A stretch of DNA of 64,000 nucleotides from Candidatus Binatia bacterium (GTDB lineage: Bacteria; Desulfobacterota; Binatia; UBA1149; CAITLU01). Position numbers and translations under genes: made by a program. The DNA lies in the NCBI GenBank assembly GCA_036493895.1, contig DASXOZ010000033.1, positions 62,001 to 126,000 on the forward strand. Direction: 5' to 3'. This document shows positions 27,248 to 38,242 of the stretch, piece by piece; positions within the stretch are counted from its first letter, which is position 1, and every line of letters begins with the position of its first letter. Under the pieces are notes generated by a model. That model saw nothing but the letters and a program-made list of their open reading frames with translations, ran no database searches and was not told the origin of the DNA.

Positions 27248-28977
27248 GCGAAGGACGCAAGAAGGCGCCCGGGCGCAACGACGGCGAGGACTGCACGTAC
27301 GCTCGTGCAGCGGCCTCGAAGCGCTCGGCGTCGCACGCCAGTGCTCCCGGCGTGCATCCTTCGCGATCGATCGAGATCTACGACACGACGCTGCGCGACG
27401 GCACCCAGGGCGAGGGCGTGAGCTTCACCGTCCGTGACAAGATTGCCGTGGCCCTTCGCCTCGATGACTTCGGCGTCGCGGTGATCGAAGGCGGCTGGCC
27501 GGGGTCCAACCCCCGCGACGCGGCATTCTTCGACGAGATCCGCCGCGAGAAGCTGCGCCACGCCAGGATCGCGGCGTTCGGCTCGACGATGCGGCCCGGC
27601 AAGGCGCCGTCGGCCGACGCGAACCTGAAGGCGCTGCTCGATGCAAAGACTCCGGTAGTCACCATCGTCGCCAAGACCTGGGACCTGCACGTCCACGAGG
27701 ACCTGCGCATCGAGCTCGACGCGAACCTCGAGCTGATCACCAGGACGATCGAGTACCTGAAGAAGCGCGTCGACCGCGTGATCCTCGATGCCGAACATTT
27801 CTTCGACGGCTTTGCCGCCAACCGCCCGTACGCGATTTCGTGCCTGCGGGCCGCGGCCGATGCCGGCGCCGACCTGCTGTGCCTTTGCGATACGCGCGGC
27901 GGCTCGCTGCCGGGCGACGTTGCCGCGGCCACGCTGGAGGCGGGCAGCATCGGCGTTCCTCTCGGTATTCACTGCCACAACGACTCGGGACTGGCCGTGG
28001 CCAATTCGCTCGCGGCCGTCGAGGCGGGTGCAGTGCAGGTGCAGGGCACCGTCAACGGGTTCGGCGAGCGCTGCGGCAACGCGAGCCTTTGCACGCTGGT
28101 GCCGAATCTCCAGCTCAAGATGGGCTACCGGTGTGTGAGCTCCGCGCAGCTTGCGCGCCTGTCCGACCTCTCGCGGCTTTGCGCCGAGCTCGCCAACGTG
28201 CAGCTCGAGCCGAGGCTTCCGTACGTCGGACGCTCGGCGTTCGCGCACAAGGGCGGCCTTCACGTCGCGGCGGTGCGCAAGAACGCGGTCACGTACGAGC
28301 ACATCGACCCGGCGCTGGTCGGCAACCACCAGCGGGTGCTCATCTCGGACCTTGCCGGACGCAGCAACGTCATGCACAAGGCCGAGCAGTTCGGCATCGA
28401 CGTCGCGGGCCGTCACGACGAGCTCGCCTCGCTGCTCTCGCACCTGAAGGAGCTCGAGCACAGCGGCTTCCAGTTCGAAGGGGCCGACGCTTCGCTCGAG
28501 CTGCTGATGCGTCGCAACCTTCACCCGTTCCGCCGCTTCTTCCGCCTGATCGGCTTCCGGGTCACCGACGAGAAGCGCTCGGAGGACGGCAGGACGTGGT
28601 GCGAAGCCACGGTGATGATCGAGGCGCCGGACGGCGCCGTCGAGCACACGGCGGCCGAAGGCAACGGGCCCGTCAACGCGCTCGACCGCGCGCTGCGCAA
28701 GGCTCTGACCAAGTTCTATCCGAGCATCGAGAAGGTGCAGCTCCACGACTACAAGGTGCGCGTGCTCGACGGCACCAGCGGAACCGAAAGCCGCGTGCGC
28801 GTGCTGATCGAATCGGGCGACGGCGAAAAGCGCTGGGGCTCGGTCGGAGTGTCGCACAACGTGGTCGAGGCGAGCTGGCAGGCGCTGGTCGACAGCCTGG
28901 TCTACCACCTGGTGCGCGAGGAGGAGAAGCTTTCCCGTCGCACGTCCAGGTCCGCGGCCGCAAGGGGCAAGCGCTGA
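27244..28977 (+). CDS. cimA: citramalate synthase
   Basis: The 577-residue enzyme joins acetyl-CoA and pyruvate to (R)-citramalate, a threonine-independent route into isoleucine. The TIM-barrel starts at [16 protein letters not shown] (47-58) and has the metal HxH in [37 protein letters not shown] follows. The C-terminal third (about 430-560) is the LeuA-type regulatory dimer domain. Length and order fit the CimA type that replaces the classical one. The start is TTG overlapping the lysC stop; a GTG at about residue 37 is an alternative, as the first 36 residues are not conserved-looking. Confidence 0.93.
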   Translation: MSEGRKKAPGRNDGEDCTYARAAASKRSASHASAPGVHPSRSIEIYDTTLRDGTQGEGVSFTVRDKIAVALRLDDFGVAVIEGGWPGSNPRDAAFFDEIRREKLRHARIAAFGSTMRPGKAPSADANLKALLDAKTPVVTIVAKTWDLHVHEDLRIELDANLELITRTIEYLKKRVDRVILDAEHFFDGFAANRPYAISCLRAAADAGADLLCLCDTRGGSLPGDVAAATLEAGSIGVPLGIHCHNDSGLAVANSLAAVEAGAVQVQGTVNGFGERCGNASLCTLVPNLQLKMGYRCVSSAQLARLSDLSRLCAELANVQLEPRLPYVGRSAFAHKGGLHVAAVRKNAVTYEHIDPALVGNHQRVLISDLAGRSNVMHKAEQFGIDVAGRHDELASLLSHLKELEHSGFQFEGADASLELLMRRNLHPFRRFFRLIGFRVTDEKRSEDGRTWCEATVMIEAPDGAVEHTAAEGNGPVNALDRALRKALTKFYPSIEKVQLHDYKVRVLDGTSGTESRVRVLIESGDGEKRWGSVGVSHNVVEASWQALVDSLVYHLVREEEKLSRRTSRSAAARGKR

Positions 28978-28997
28978 CGAGGCGCGCACCTGCGGTC

Positions 28998-30143
28998 ATG
29001 GCCACGCCGATGCACGGCTATTTCGACTACAACGCGAGCAGTCTGCTGCGGCCGCAAGCCGCGGCAGCGCTGGCGGCGTGGATCGACAGCGGAGGCGGCA
29101 ACCCCTCCAGCATGCACGCGCGCGGACGGCGGGCCCGCATCGAGATCGAAGACGCGCGGCGCAGTGTCGCGTCGCTGGCCGACGGCGCGGTTGCACGCGA
29201 CGTCGTGTTCACGTCTGGGGCGACCGAGTCGAACAATACCGTGCTGCGCGGTTTCGCCGCAGCGATGCCAGAAGCGACGCTCGTCACATCGGTGGTCGAG
29301 CATCATTCGCTCGTCGCGACGGTCGATGACCTCGAAACGCGCGGACACCGCATCGTGCGGCTGGCTGCACGCAGCGATTCGTCCCTCGATCTTGCGCCGC
29401 TTGCCTCGCTCGGCGCGGGCCCCGTTCTCGTCAGCCTCGGCCTTGCCAACGGCGAAAGCGGCGCGATTCTCGCCGTCGATTCCCTTCTCGCGGCGGCTCC
29501 GGCCGGCGCTTTCGTGCATCTCGATGTCGCGCAGGCAGCCGGCCGCCTGCTGCTGCCTTTCGGCGGCCGCATCGACGCATTGTCGATGTCCGGGCACAAG
29601 TTCGGCTCTCCACCTGGAATCGGCGCGCTGGTGGTTTCGCCGCGACTGCGCGGGCTGCTTCGTCCTTTGCTGACCGGCGGTCCCCAGGAATGGTCGATGA
29701 GGGCGGGTACGCCGAACGTACCCGGTATCGTCGCGATGGGAGCAGCTGCGCGGGCATCGCTGGAAGGCATGGACACCGAGCAGCGCCGGCTTGCGGCGAT
29801 CCGCAATGGCCTCTGGCAGCGTCTTCGCACGACGCTGCCCGGAATCGTCCGCATCACCCCGGACGACGGACTGGCCAACACGCTGACGATCGCGCTCGAA
29901 GGCTGCAGCGCCGACAGCCTGATCGCAGCGCTCGACCTCGAAGGATTCTGCATTTCGGCAGGCTCGGCGTGCGCGGCCGGCTCGCCCGAACCTTCGCACG
30001 TGATGAAGGCGCTCGGCCTTGCGCCGCAGTACCACGGCGGCGTGCTGCGCATCAGCGCCGGGTGGGGAACCCAGCGCGACGATGCGGACGCTCTGGCCGA
30101 TGCGCTCGAACGGACCATCCGGCGCGCGAGGCAAGCCGCATGA
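28998..30143 (+). CDS. cysteine desulfurase (NifS/IscS type)
   Basis: The 381-residue PLP enzyme takes sulfur from cysteine as a persulfide. GYFDYNASSLLRPQAAAAL opens the fold; TSGATESNNTVLRG binds the cofactor; SGHKFGSPPGIG holds the Schiff-base Lys201; ISAGSACAAGSPEPSHVM holds the persulfide Cys325. It overlaps mnmA by 4 bases, which points to sulfur supply for 2-thiouridine at U34 of tRNA rather than only to Fe-S assembly. No iscU or suf gene is near. Confidence 0.93.
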   Translation: MATPMHGYFDYNASSLLRPQAAAALAAWIDSGGGNPSSMHARGRRARIEIEDARRSVASLADGAVARDVVFTSGATESNNTVLRGFAAAMPEATLVTSVVEHHSLVATVDDLETRGHRIVRLAARSDSSLDLAPLASLGAGPVLVSLGLANGESGAILAVDSLLAAAPAGAFVHLDVAQAAGRLLLPFGGRIDALSMSGHKFGSPPGIGALVVSPRLRGLLRPLLTGGPQEWSMRAGTPNVPGIVAMGAAARASLEGMDTEQRRLAAIRNGLWQRLRTTLPGIVRITPDDGLANTLTIALEGCSADSLIAALDLEGFCISAGSACAAGSPEPSHVMKALGLAPQYHGGVLRISAGWGTQRDDADALADALERTIRRARQAA

Positions 30144-31309
30144 ACGGCGCAGCGCACGAAGACGCGATGCTCGCCCCGTTGCTCGAGCCCGAGCCCGGCG
30201 CGCGCGTCGTCGTCGCGATGAGCGGCGGAGTCGACAGCTCGGTGGCGACCGCGCTTCTGGTCGAACGAGGCTATGACGTCGTCGGCATCTCGCTGCGCCT
30301 GTCCGAGGAAAGGCCCGGGGGATCCTCGAGCGGCTGCTGCAGTCTCGAAGACTTCCAGGACGCCGCGCGCGTGGCCGACGGCCTCGGCGTACCGCACTAC
30401 GTCTTCGACATGCGCGAGGCCTTCGCGCGCGACGTCATCGCTCCGTTCGTCGAGGAATACCTTGCCGGACGCACGCCGAGCCCCTGCATCCTTTGCAACC
30501 GCTCGATCAAGTTCTCGGCACTCAGGCGCCGCGCCGCCGAGCTGGGCGCCCGCTGGGTCGCTACCGGGCACTACGCGCGCCGCCGCATCGACGGCGATCG
30601 CTGCCGGCTTCTGCGGGGCCGCGACGACGCGAAGGACCAGTCCTACTTCCTGTTCGAGATGGACCAGCAGGGCCTTGCGCGCACGCTGTTTCCCGTCGGC
30701 GAGATGACCAAGGACGAAGTGCGCGCATTCGCCGCGTCGCGGGGAATCGCGACGGCGGCAAAGGCCGACAGCCAGGAAATCTGTTTCGTTCCCGACGGCC
30801 GCTACGCGGATTTCGTCGAAAAGCTCGCGCCGGGTCGGGTGCGCGAAGGCGAAATCCTCGCCGAGAACGGCGCGGTGATCGGACGCCACGCAGGCGTGCA
30901 CCGTTATACGGTGGGGCAGAGGCGCGGACTCGGCGTGGCTGCAGGCGAGCCGCTGTACGTTGAGTCGGTCGATGCAGAGACGGCTTCCGTGCGCGTCGGT
31001 CCTCGACGATTGCTGCGTCGCGACGGCCTCGTCGCCGACGGCGTCGTGTGGACGTCGGGCCGGCCGGAGCCGGAAGGCGCGGCGGTCGAGGCGCGTATCC
31101 GCCACCGGCACCGGGCGGTTCCTGCAACCGTGCACCGTCGCGGCGAGAGGATCGAAGTGCGCTTCGCCGAGCCGGAAGAAGCGGTAACGCCCGGCCAGGC
31201 GGTGGTGCTGTATCGCGGCGACGATGTGATCGGCGGCGGCTGGATCCGCGAGTCCTTCGTTGCGCCCGGCGCCGAAGTGGCCAGTCGTGGCGGCGGGATG
31301 AGGGGATAG
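30140..31309 (+). CDS. mnmA: tRNA-specific 2-thiouridylase
   Basis: The 389-residue enzyme makes 2-thiouridine at position 34 of Glu, Gln and Lys tRNAs. SGGVDSS at 28-34 is the PP-loop. The catalytic Cys pair is Cys116 (TPSPCILCN) and Cys215 (DSQEICFVPDG). YTVGQRRGLGVAAGEPLYV and the C-terminal beta-barrel complete the family pattern. The ATG overlaps the stop of the cysteine desulfurase gene, its probable sulfur donor. Confidence 0.96.
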   Translation: MNGAAHEDAMLAPLLEPEPGARVVVAMSGGVDSSVATALLVERGYDVVGISLRLSEERPGGSSSGCCSLEDFQDAARVADGLGVPHYVFDMREAFARDVIAPFVEEYLAGRTPSPCILCNRSIKFSALRRRAAELGARWVATGHYARRRIDGDRCRLLRGRDDAKDQSYFLFEMDQQGLARTLFPVGEMTKDEVRAFAASRGIATAAKADSQEICFVPDGRYADFVEKLAPGRVREGEILAENGAVIGRHAGVHRYTVGQRRGLGVAAGEPLYVESVDAETASVRVGPRRLLRRDGLVADGVVWTSGRPEPEGAAVEARIRHRHRAVPATVHRRGERIEVRFAEPEEAVTPGQAVVLYRGDDVIGGGWIRESFVAPGAEVASRGGGMRG

Positions 31310-31311
31310 CC

Positions 31312-32613
31312 GTGCGCGTCGCGATCGCTACCCTGGGTTGCAAAGTCAACCGCTACGACACTGCCGTGATCGAGAAGCGGGTGGACGCACGCGGCTGGAC
31401 GAGAGTCGATTTCGACGAGATCGCCGACGCCTATGTCGTCAATTCCTGCACGGTCACCGATCGCGCCGATCGCGACGCGAGGCGGCTTGCGCGGCGCGCG
31501 CGGCGAAGGAATCCGGCCGGGCGCGTGATCATGACCGGATGCTACGCGCAGACGAGCAGCGAGGAAATCACCCGGCTCGGTTACGTCGATCACGTCGTCG
31601 GGCTCGGTCGCATCGACGACCTTCTCGAGGCCGTCGCCGGGCAGCTCGACCTCCGCGCGGCCGTGTCGGACCTGCGGCACGCCGACAGTATTGCGACGCT
31701 CGGCATCGATACGTTCGCCGGTCGCAGCCGCGCCTTCGTCAAGGTGCAGGAAGGATGCGACCTGTTCTGTACCTTCTGCATCGTTCCGGTAGCCCGCGGG
31801 CGAAGCCGCAGCGTCGATGCCAGGCCGGTGCTCGAGGAGATCGAGCGCCTTGCCGCAGCGGGCTTCCGGGAAGTCGTGCTGACCGGAGTGCATCTCGGAG
31901 GCTACGGAGCCGACCTCGATCCGCCGCGCGACCTGGCGTGGCTGCTCGAATGCCTTGCCGACAGAAAACCGCCGGTTCGCGTGCGCGTGAGCTCCGTCGA
32001 TCCTCCCGAGCTCACGCCGCGCCTGCTCGACGTGCTGCGCGACGACATCTTCTGCCCGCACCTGCACGTGCCCCTGCAATCGTGCGACGACGGTGTGCTT
32101 TCGCGCATGAGGCGGCGCTACACGTTCGCGCAGGCACGAGCGGCGATCGAGCGCACGAGAGCGGCACTCGGCGACGACGTGGCGATCGGGACCGACCTCA
32201 TCACCGGTTTTCCGGAGGAGAGCGAAGAAGAATTCCGCACGACCTGCGATCGCCTGGAACAACTGGCTCCGGCCTACGTGCACGTGTTCCCGTACTCGAT
32301 CCGCAGCTCGACGTCGGCGGCCAAAAGATGGAAGCCTCTCGATGACGCGACCGTTCACGGTCGCGCGGCGGCCGTCCGCCATCTCGATGTGGAGTTGAGG
32401 GCGCGTTTCCGCCGCCGCTTCGTCGGTCGCAGCGCCGCCGTACTTTTCGAAGGCAGCCGCGACGACGCTACCGGTCGCTGGCGCGGGCACAGCGAGCACT
32501 ATCTCGACGTCTCCTGCGCGACGCCGCCCGACGTTGGCGAGCTTCGGCGCAGCATCCGTCGCGTCGTGATCGACGAGGAGAGCGCCGGCGGCCTGGTCGG
32601 GAGGCTCGCGTGA
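31312..32613 (+). CDS. mtaB: tRNA (t6A37) methylthiotransferase
   Basis: The 433-residue radical SAM enzyme adds a methylthio group to t6A37 of tRNA. The N-terminal UPF0004 domain has three Cys for the auxiliary cluster (Cys10 in TLGCKVNRYD, Cys46 in VVNSCTVT, Cys77 in MTGCYAQ). The radical SAM cluster is Cys149/153/156 (CDLFCTFCIVP). VHVFPYSIRSST and a short C-terminal TRAM-like part follow. The GTG start is 2 bases after mnmA. With TsaE upstream, two steps of the same tRNA position are in one run. Confidence 0.92.
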   Translation: MRVAIATLGCKVNRYDTAVIEKRVDARGWTRVDFDEIADAYVVNSCTVTDRADRDARRLARRARRRNPAGRVIMTGCYAQTSSEEITRLGYVDHVVGLGRIDDLLEAVAGQLDLRAAVSDLRHADSIATLGIDTFAGRSRAFVKVQEGCDLFCTFCIVPVARGRSRSVDARPVLEEIERLAAAGFREVVLTGVHLGGYGADLDPPRDLAWLLECLADRKPPVRVRVSSVDPPELTPRLLDVLRDDIFCPHLHVPLQSCDDGVLSRMRRRYTFAQARAAIERTRAALGDDVAIGTDLITGFPEESEEEFRTTCDRLEQLAPAYVHVFPYSIRSSTSAAKRWKPLDDATVHGRAAAVRHLDVELRARFRRRFVGRSAAVLFEGSRDDATGRWRGHSEHYLDVSCATPPDVGELRRSIRRVVIDEESAGGLVGRLA

Positions 32614-33482
32614 CTGCCCGCAAGACCGCCGATTCGCAGCCGAGCCCCAGCCTGGACGCGCTCGAGGCGCTGATCGACTACCGCTTTCGCGATCGCAAGC
32701 TGCTGGAGCGCGCGCTGGTGCACAGCTCCGCGGCCACCGAGGGCGACCTCGAGAGCAACCAGACCTTCGAGTTCCTCGGCGATGCGGTGCTCGACCTTGC
32801 GGTGTCGGAATTCCTGCTGCGCCGCCATCCGAAGCGTGCCGAAGGAGAGCTGACGAGGATGCGTGCGAGCATCGTCAGCGCCAAGGGCCTGGCGACGGCG
32901 GCGGCAAGGCTCGATCTCGGGCGCTGGATCCGGCTCGGACGCGGCGAAGCTCGCAGCGGTGGCGGCAAGAAGGCCAACATCCTTGCGGATACCTACGAAG
33001 CGGTCGTCGCGGCCGTGTTCCTCGATAGCGGCTACGAAGCGGCGCGCAAGCTTCTCGAAGCGACGTTCGCGCAGGAGATCGCCGCGGCAGACCCGACCGG
33101 CGACGATTGGAAGACCGAGCTCCAGGAGCTGACCCAGGCCCGTTACCACTGCACGCCGTCGTATTCCCTCGTGTCGACGTCGGGCCCGGACCACGCCAAG
33201 CACTTCGAGGTTGCCATCCGCGTCGCCGGAGAGACCATCGGCAACGGCAGCGGCGCCAGCCGCAAGAGCGCCGAGCAGATGGCGGCGCGCGAAGCAGTCG
33301 CCGTGCTGCGCGACAAGCCGCTGCCGCCTGAACCGGCACCGGAACCGGAAGCTGCGCCGCCTCGAAAGCGACGAAGCCGCGCCAAAGCGCGTCCTGCCGA
33401 TGACGCGGCCGCCGCCGCTGCCGACAACGCCGCCGCTGCCGCCGATTCCGGCGAGAAACCGCTCGATCAAGGCGCCCGGTGA
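32610..33482 (+). CDS. rnc: ribonuclease III
   Basis: The 290-residue enzyme cuts double-stranded RNA, including rRNA precursors. The signature reads NQTFEFLGDAVLDLA (from residue 50): Glu54 and Asp58 are in place, but the usual Glu in the NER step is Gln51. Asp127 and Glu130 (ADTYEAVVAAVFLDSG) complete the metal site. A dsRNA-binding domain spans about 163-230 (KTELQELTQARYHCTPSYSL...SRKSAEQMAAREAV). A Pro/Ala/Arg-rich tail of about 55 residues is an extra. The GTG overlaps the mtaB stop. Confidence 0.94.
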   Translation: MTARKTADSQPSPSLDALEALIDYRFRDRKLLERALVHSSAATEGDLESNQTFEFLGDAVLDLAVSEFLLRRHPKRAEGELTRMRASIVSAKGLATAAARLDLGRWIRLGRGEARSGGGKKANILADTYEAVVAAVFLDSGYEAARKLLEATFAQEIAAADPTGDDWKTELQELTQARYHCTPSYSLVSTSGPDHAKHFEVAIRVAGETIGNGSGASRKSAEQMAAREAVAVLRDKPLPPEPAPEPEAAPPRKRRSRAKARPADDAAAAAADNAAAAADSGEKPLDQGAR

Positions 33483-34372
33483 CTGTTTCCGGTCAACCCG
33501 AAGCGCAGCGCTGCGGCTACGTCGCGATCGCGGGGGCTCCGAACGTCGGAAAATCGACGCTGCTCAACCGTATTCTCGGGCGTCCCCTCAGCATTGCGAC
33601 GCCGAAGCCCCAGACCACGCGCCGGCGCCTGCTCGGCGTCGAGACGCGCGGCAACGTGCAGATTGCGTTCTGCGATACGCCCGGCATCCATCCGATCCAC
33701 GGGCTGATGCACGATCGCATGAACGCGCAGGCGAGGCAGGGCCTCCGCGAAGCCGATGTCGTGTGCTGGATGCTGGATGCATCGCACGGCATCCGCGGTA
33801 TCGATCGCGAAGAGGCGGCCTCACTGGATCCCGCCCGCACCATCGTCGTGATGAACAAGTGTGATGCCGTCGACAAACCGGCGGTCCTTCCCCGCATCGC
33901 GCAGGCCTCGGCACTGCTGCCGGGCAGCGAGATTTTTCCGGTCAGCGCGCGAAGCGGGCAGGGCGTCGAAGAGCTCGTCGCACATCTGGTCTCGCGCATG
34001 CCCGAAGGCCAATGGATGTACGATCCCGAGCTGCTGACCGACCAGAGCGAGCGCTACCTGGTCGGAGAGCTGGTGCGCGAGCAGCTCTTCGTGCAGCTCG
34101 ACCGCGAGCTGCCGTACCGCGTTGCGGTCTCCGTCGACGTTTTTCGCGACGGGCCCCGGCACACGTCGATCTCGGCGACGATCTACACCGACAGCGAATC
34201 GACGAAGCGCATCATCGTCGGCAAGGGAGGAAGCCGCATCAAAAACGTCGGGATCGTCGCACGGGAGCACATCGAGGAGCTGCTGGAGCGCAAGATTTTC
34301 CTCGAGTTGTTCGTCAAGGTGAAGCCGGGCTGGCAGGACGATCCGCGTTTTCTCGAGGAGCTGGGCCTGTGA
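33479..34372 (+). CDS. era: GTPase Era
   Basis: The 297-residue GTPase binds the 3' end of 16S rRNA and helps mature the 30S subunit. G1 is GAPNVGKS (19-26); DTPG and NKCD are the G3 and G4 motifs. The C-terminal KH domain holds IIVGKGGSRIKNVGIVAREHIEELL. The GTG overlaps the rnc stop by 4 bases, the classical rnc-era pair. Confidence 0.96.
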   Translation: MTVSGQPEAQRCGYVAIAGAPNVGKSTLLNRILGRPLSIATPKPQTTRRRLLGVETRGNVQIAFCDTPGIHPIHGLMHDRMNAQARQGLREADVVCWMLDASHGIRGIDREEAASLDPARTIVVMNKCDAVDKPAVLPRIAQASALLPGSEIFPVSARSGQGVEELVAHLVSRMPEGQWMYDPELLTDQSERYLVGELVREQLFVQLDRELPYRVAVSVDVFRDGPRHTSISATIYTDSESTKRIIVGKGGSRIKNVGIVAREHIEELLERKIFLELFVKVKPGWQDDPRFLEELGL

Positions 34373-35889
34373 GCCGTCCGACCGCTTCCTGGGGTGGAGC
34401 CGGCACTTCGCCGCGAATGCGGCTCGCGATCGTCGGTCGCCCCAACGTCGGCAAGTCGACGCTGTTCAACCGCCTGCTCGGCCGCCGTCGTGCGATCACG
34501 CTCGACGAGCCCGGCATTACCCGCGATCCCATCGTCGAGCCGATGGACCTGGAAGGCATGCCCCTCGACCTCGTCGACACCGGCGGCCTCGGCGGAGAGG
34601 CCGACATCGCGCTTGCGGACCGGGTTCACGAACACACGGTGCGCGCGATCGGCGCGAGCGACATCCTGATCGTGCTGTTCGATGCAAGGTCCGGTCTTGG
34701 TCCCCTCGACCGCGACACCGTCGACCTGGTTTCGCGAAGCGGCCTGCCGGCGATCTACGTCGCGAACAAGGGCGAGGGCCGGGCAAGCGAGGATACCGCG
34801 CTCGAGTTCTGCGCGCTCGGCATCGATCCCCCGCTCGTCATTTCGGCCGAGCACGGACACGGCATCTCCGAGCTGCGAAGCATGATCGCCGACATGGTGC
34901 GCGAGGCCGGCGGTCTCCCCGAGGAAGAGGACGAGAACGTCGATGACGGTGAGTATGAGGGTGAAGATTCCGGGGAAGAAGAGGCTGCCGAGCAAGCGGA
35001 CACGGGTCGTCCGTGTCGCGTCGCGCTCGTCGGTCGCCCCAACGTCGGAAAGTCCTCGCTTCTCAACCTGCTGGCAGGCCAGATGCTCTCGCTCGTCGAC
35101 AACAAGCCGGGTACCACGAGGGACGTCGTCGACACGGAAATCGAGCGCGGCGGACGCCGCTATCTGCTTCTCGATACTGCTGGCATGCGGCGGCCCTCGC
35201 GGGTGGAGGAAGGCGTCGAAAGGATCAGTGTCCGGCGGGCGATCGAGGCGATCGACAGGGCCGACGTCGTCGTCCTGCTCGTCGAGCCGGAAGAAGGGAT
35301 CACCGACCAGGACGCGCGCATCGCGCGCCGCGCCTGGGACGAAGGGCGCGCCCTCGTCGTGCTCGTCAACAAGGCCGACCTTGCGACGGAGGCCCAGCTT
35401 GCACGCGTCGAGAGCGAGATGCGCAGCGTCTACCGCACGCTCTCACCTGTCCAGGTCGGCCGCCTGTCGGTGAAGAGGCGCCAGGGCATCGACGAAGCGT
35501 TCGCGCTGATCGACCTGGCCAAGGACGCACACAACCGGCGCCTGCCCACGGCCGAGGTCAATCGCATCCTCGCGGAGGTCGGACGGCGGCGCGAGCCGCC
35601 GGTAGTGGCGCGCGGCCGTGCCAAGCTGTTCTACGGCACCCAGACCGGTGTGCGCCCGCCGACGATCTCGATCTTCACCAACCGCATCGAGCTTCCCGAG
35701 GAATACGTGCGCTTCATCGAGCGCTGCTTCCGCGAGGAAGCCGACTTCGCGGGAAGTCCGCTGCGGCTGCGCTTTATGCGGCGCGATTCGCACGGCGGCC
35801 GTGAACAGGGAGAGGGGCCGGCGCGCGCGAAGAAGGGCAGCGGCGGCAGCAGCCGTTCGAAGCACGGTGCCCGAACGCAGGCACGCTGA
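34369..35889 (+). CDS. der: ribosome-assembly GTPase Der (EngA)
   Basis: The 506-residue protein has two G-domains, with G1 motifs GRPNVGKS at 23-30 and 222-229, and a C-terminal KH-like domain. It acts in late 50S assembly. A very acidic linker (EEEDENVDDGEYEGEDSGEEEAAEQ) joins the G-domains and is longer than in most Der proteins. In the first domain the usual NKxD reads ANKGEG, a divergence from the family. The end is basic (KKGSGGSSRSKHGARTQAR), as in Der. The GTG overlaps the era stop. A minus-strand gene follows, so the long operon ends here. Confidence 0.95.
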   Translation: MSRPTASWGGAGTSPRMRLAIVGRPNVGKSTLFNRLLGRRRAITLDEPGITRDPIVEPMDLEGMPLDLVDTGGLGGEADIALADRVHEHTVRAIGASDILIVLFDARSGLGPLDRDTVDLVSRSGLPAIYVANKGEGRASEDTALEFCALGIDPPLVISAEHGHGISELRSMIADMVREAGGLPEEEDENVDDGEYEGEDSGEEEAAEQADTGRPCRVALVGRPNVGKSSLLNLLAGQMLSLVDNKPGTTRDVVDTEIERGGRRYLLLDTAGMRRPSRVEEGVERISVRRAIEAIDRADVVVLLVEPEEGITDQDARIARRAWDEGRALVVLVNKADLATEAQLARVESEMRSVYRTLSPVQVGRLSVKRRQGIDEAFALIDLAKDAHNRRLPTAEVNRILAEVGRRREPPVVARGRAKLFYGTQTGVRPPTISIFTNRIELPEEYVRFIERCFREEADFAGSPLRLRFMRRDSHGGREQGEGPARAKKGSGGSSRSKHGARTQAR

Positions 35890-35949
35890 ACGCCACGGAC
35901 AGACGCAGGGCGACGACTTGCCGGGGTTTCGGTCGGGGAATCGAGCTCC

Positions 35950-38098
<2,149 letters not shown>

Positions 38099-38099
<1 letters not shown>

Positions 38100-38187
38100 T
38101 CGACCCAGCGAGCTGGCGAGCGGGGTCGATATCCAAGCGCCCCAGTGAGCCGCGAGCGGGGTCGATATCCAAGCGCCACAATGAGCC
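38099..38187. repeat. hairpin plus two 36-bp tandem units between guaB and guaA
   Basis: ATCGACCC (using the A of the guaB stop) pairs with GGGTCGAT around a GCGAGCTGGCGAGC-type loop. The right arm is the start of a 36-bp unit (38116-38151) that is repeated at 38152-38187; both contain GAGCGGGGTCGATATCCAAG followed by CGCC. A relative of this array lies after guaA. Confidence 0.8.
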
Positions 38188-38242
38188 AATCCATCGCGAT
38201 GCCCCGACCGTGAGCTGAAAAAAACGACAAGGACCCTCGAGC

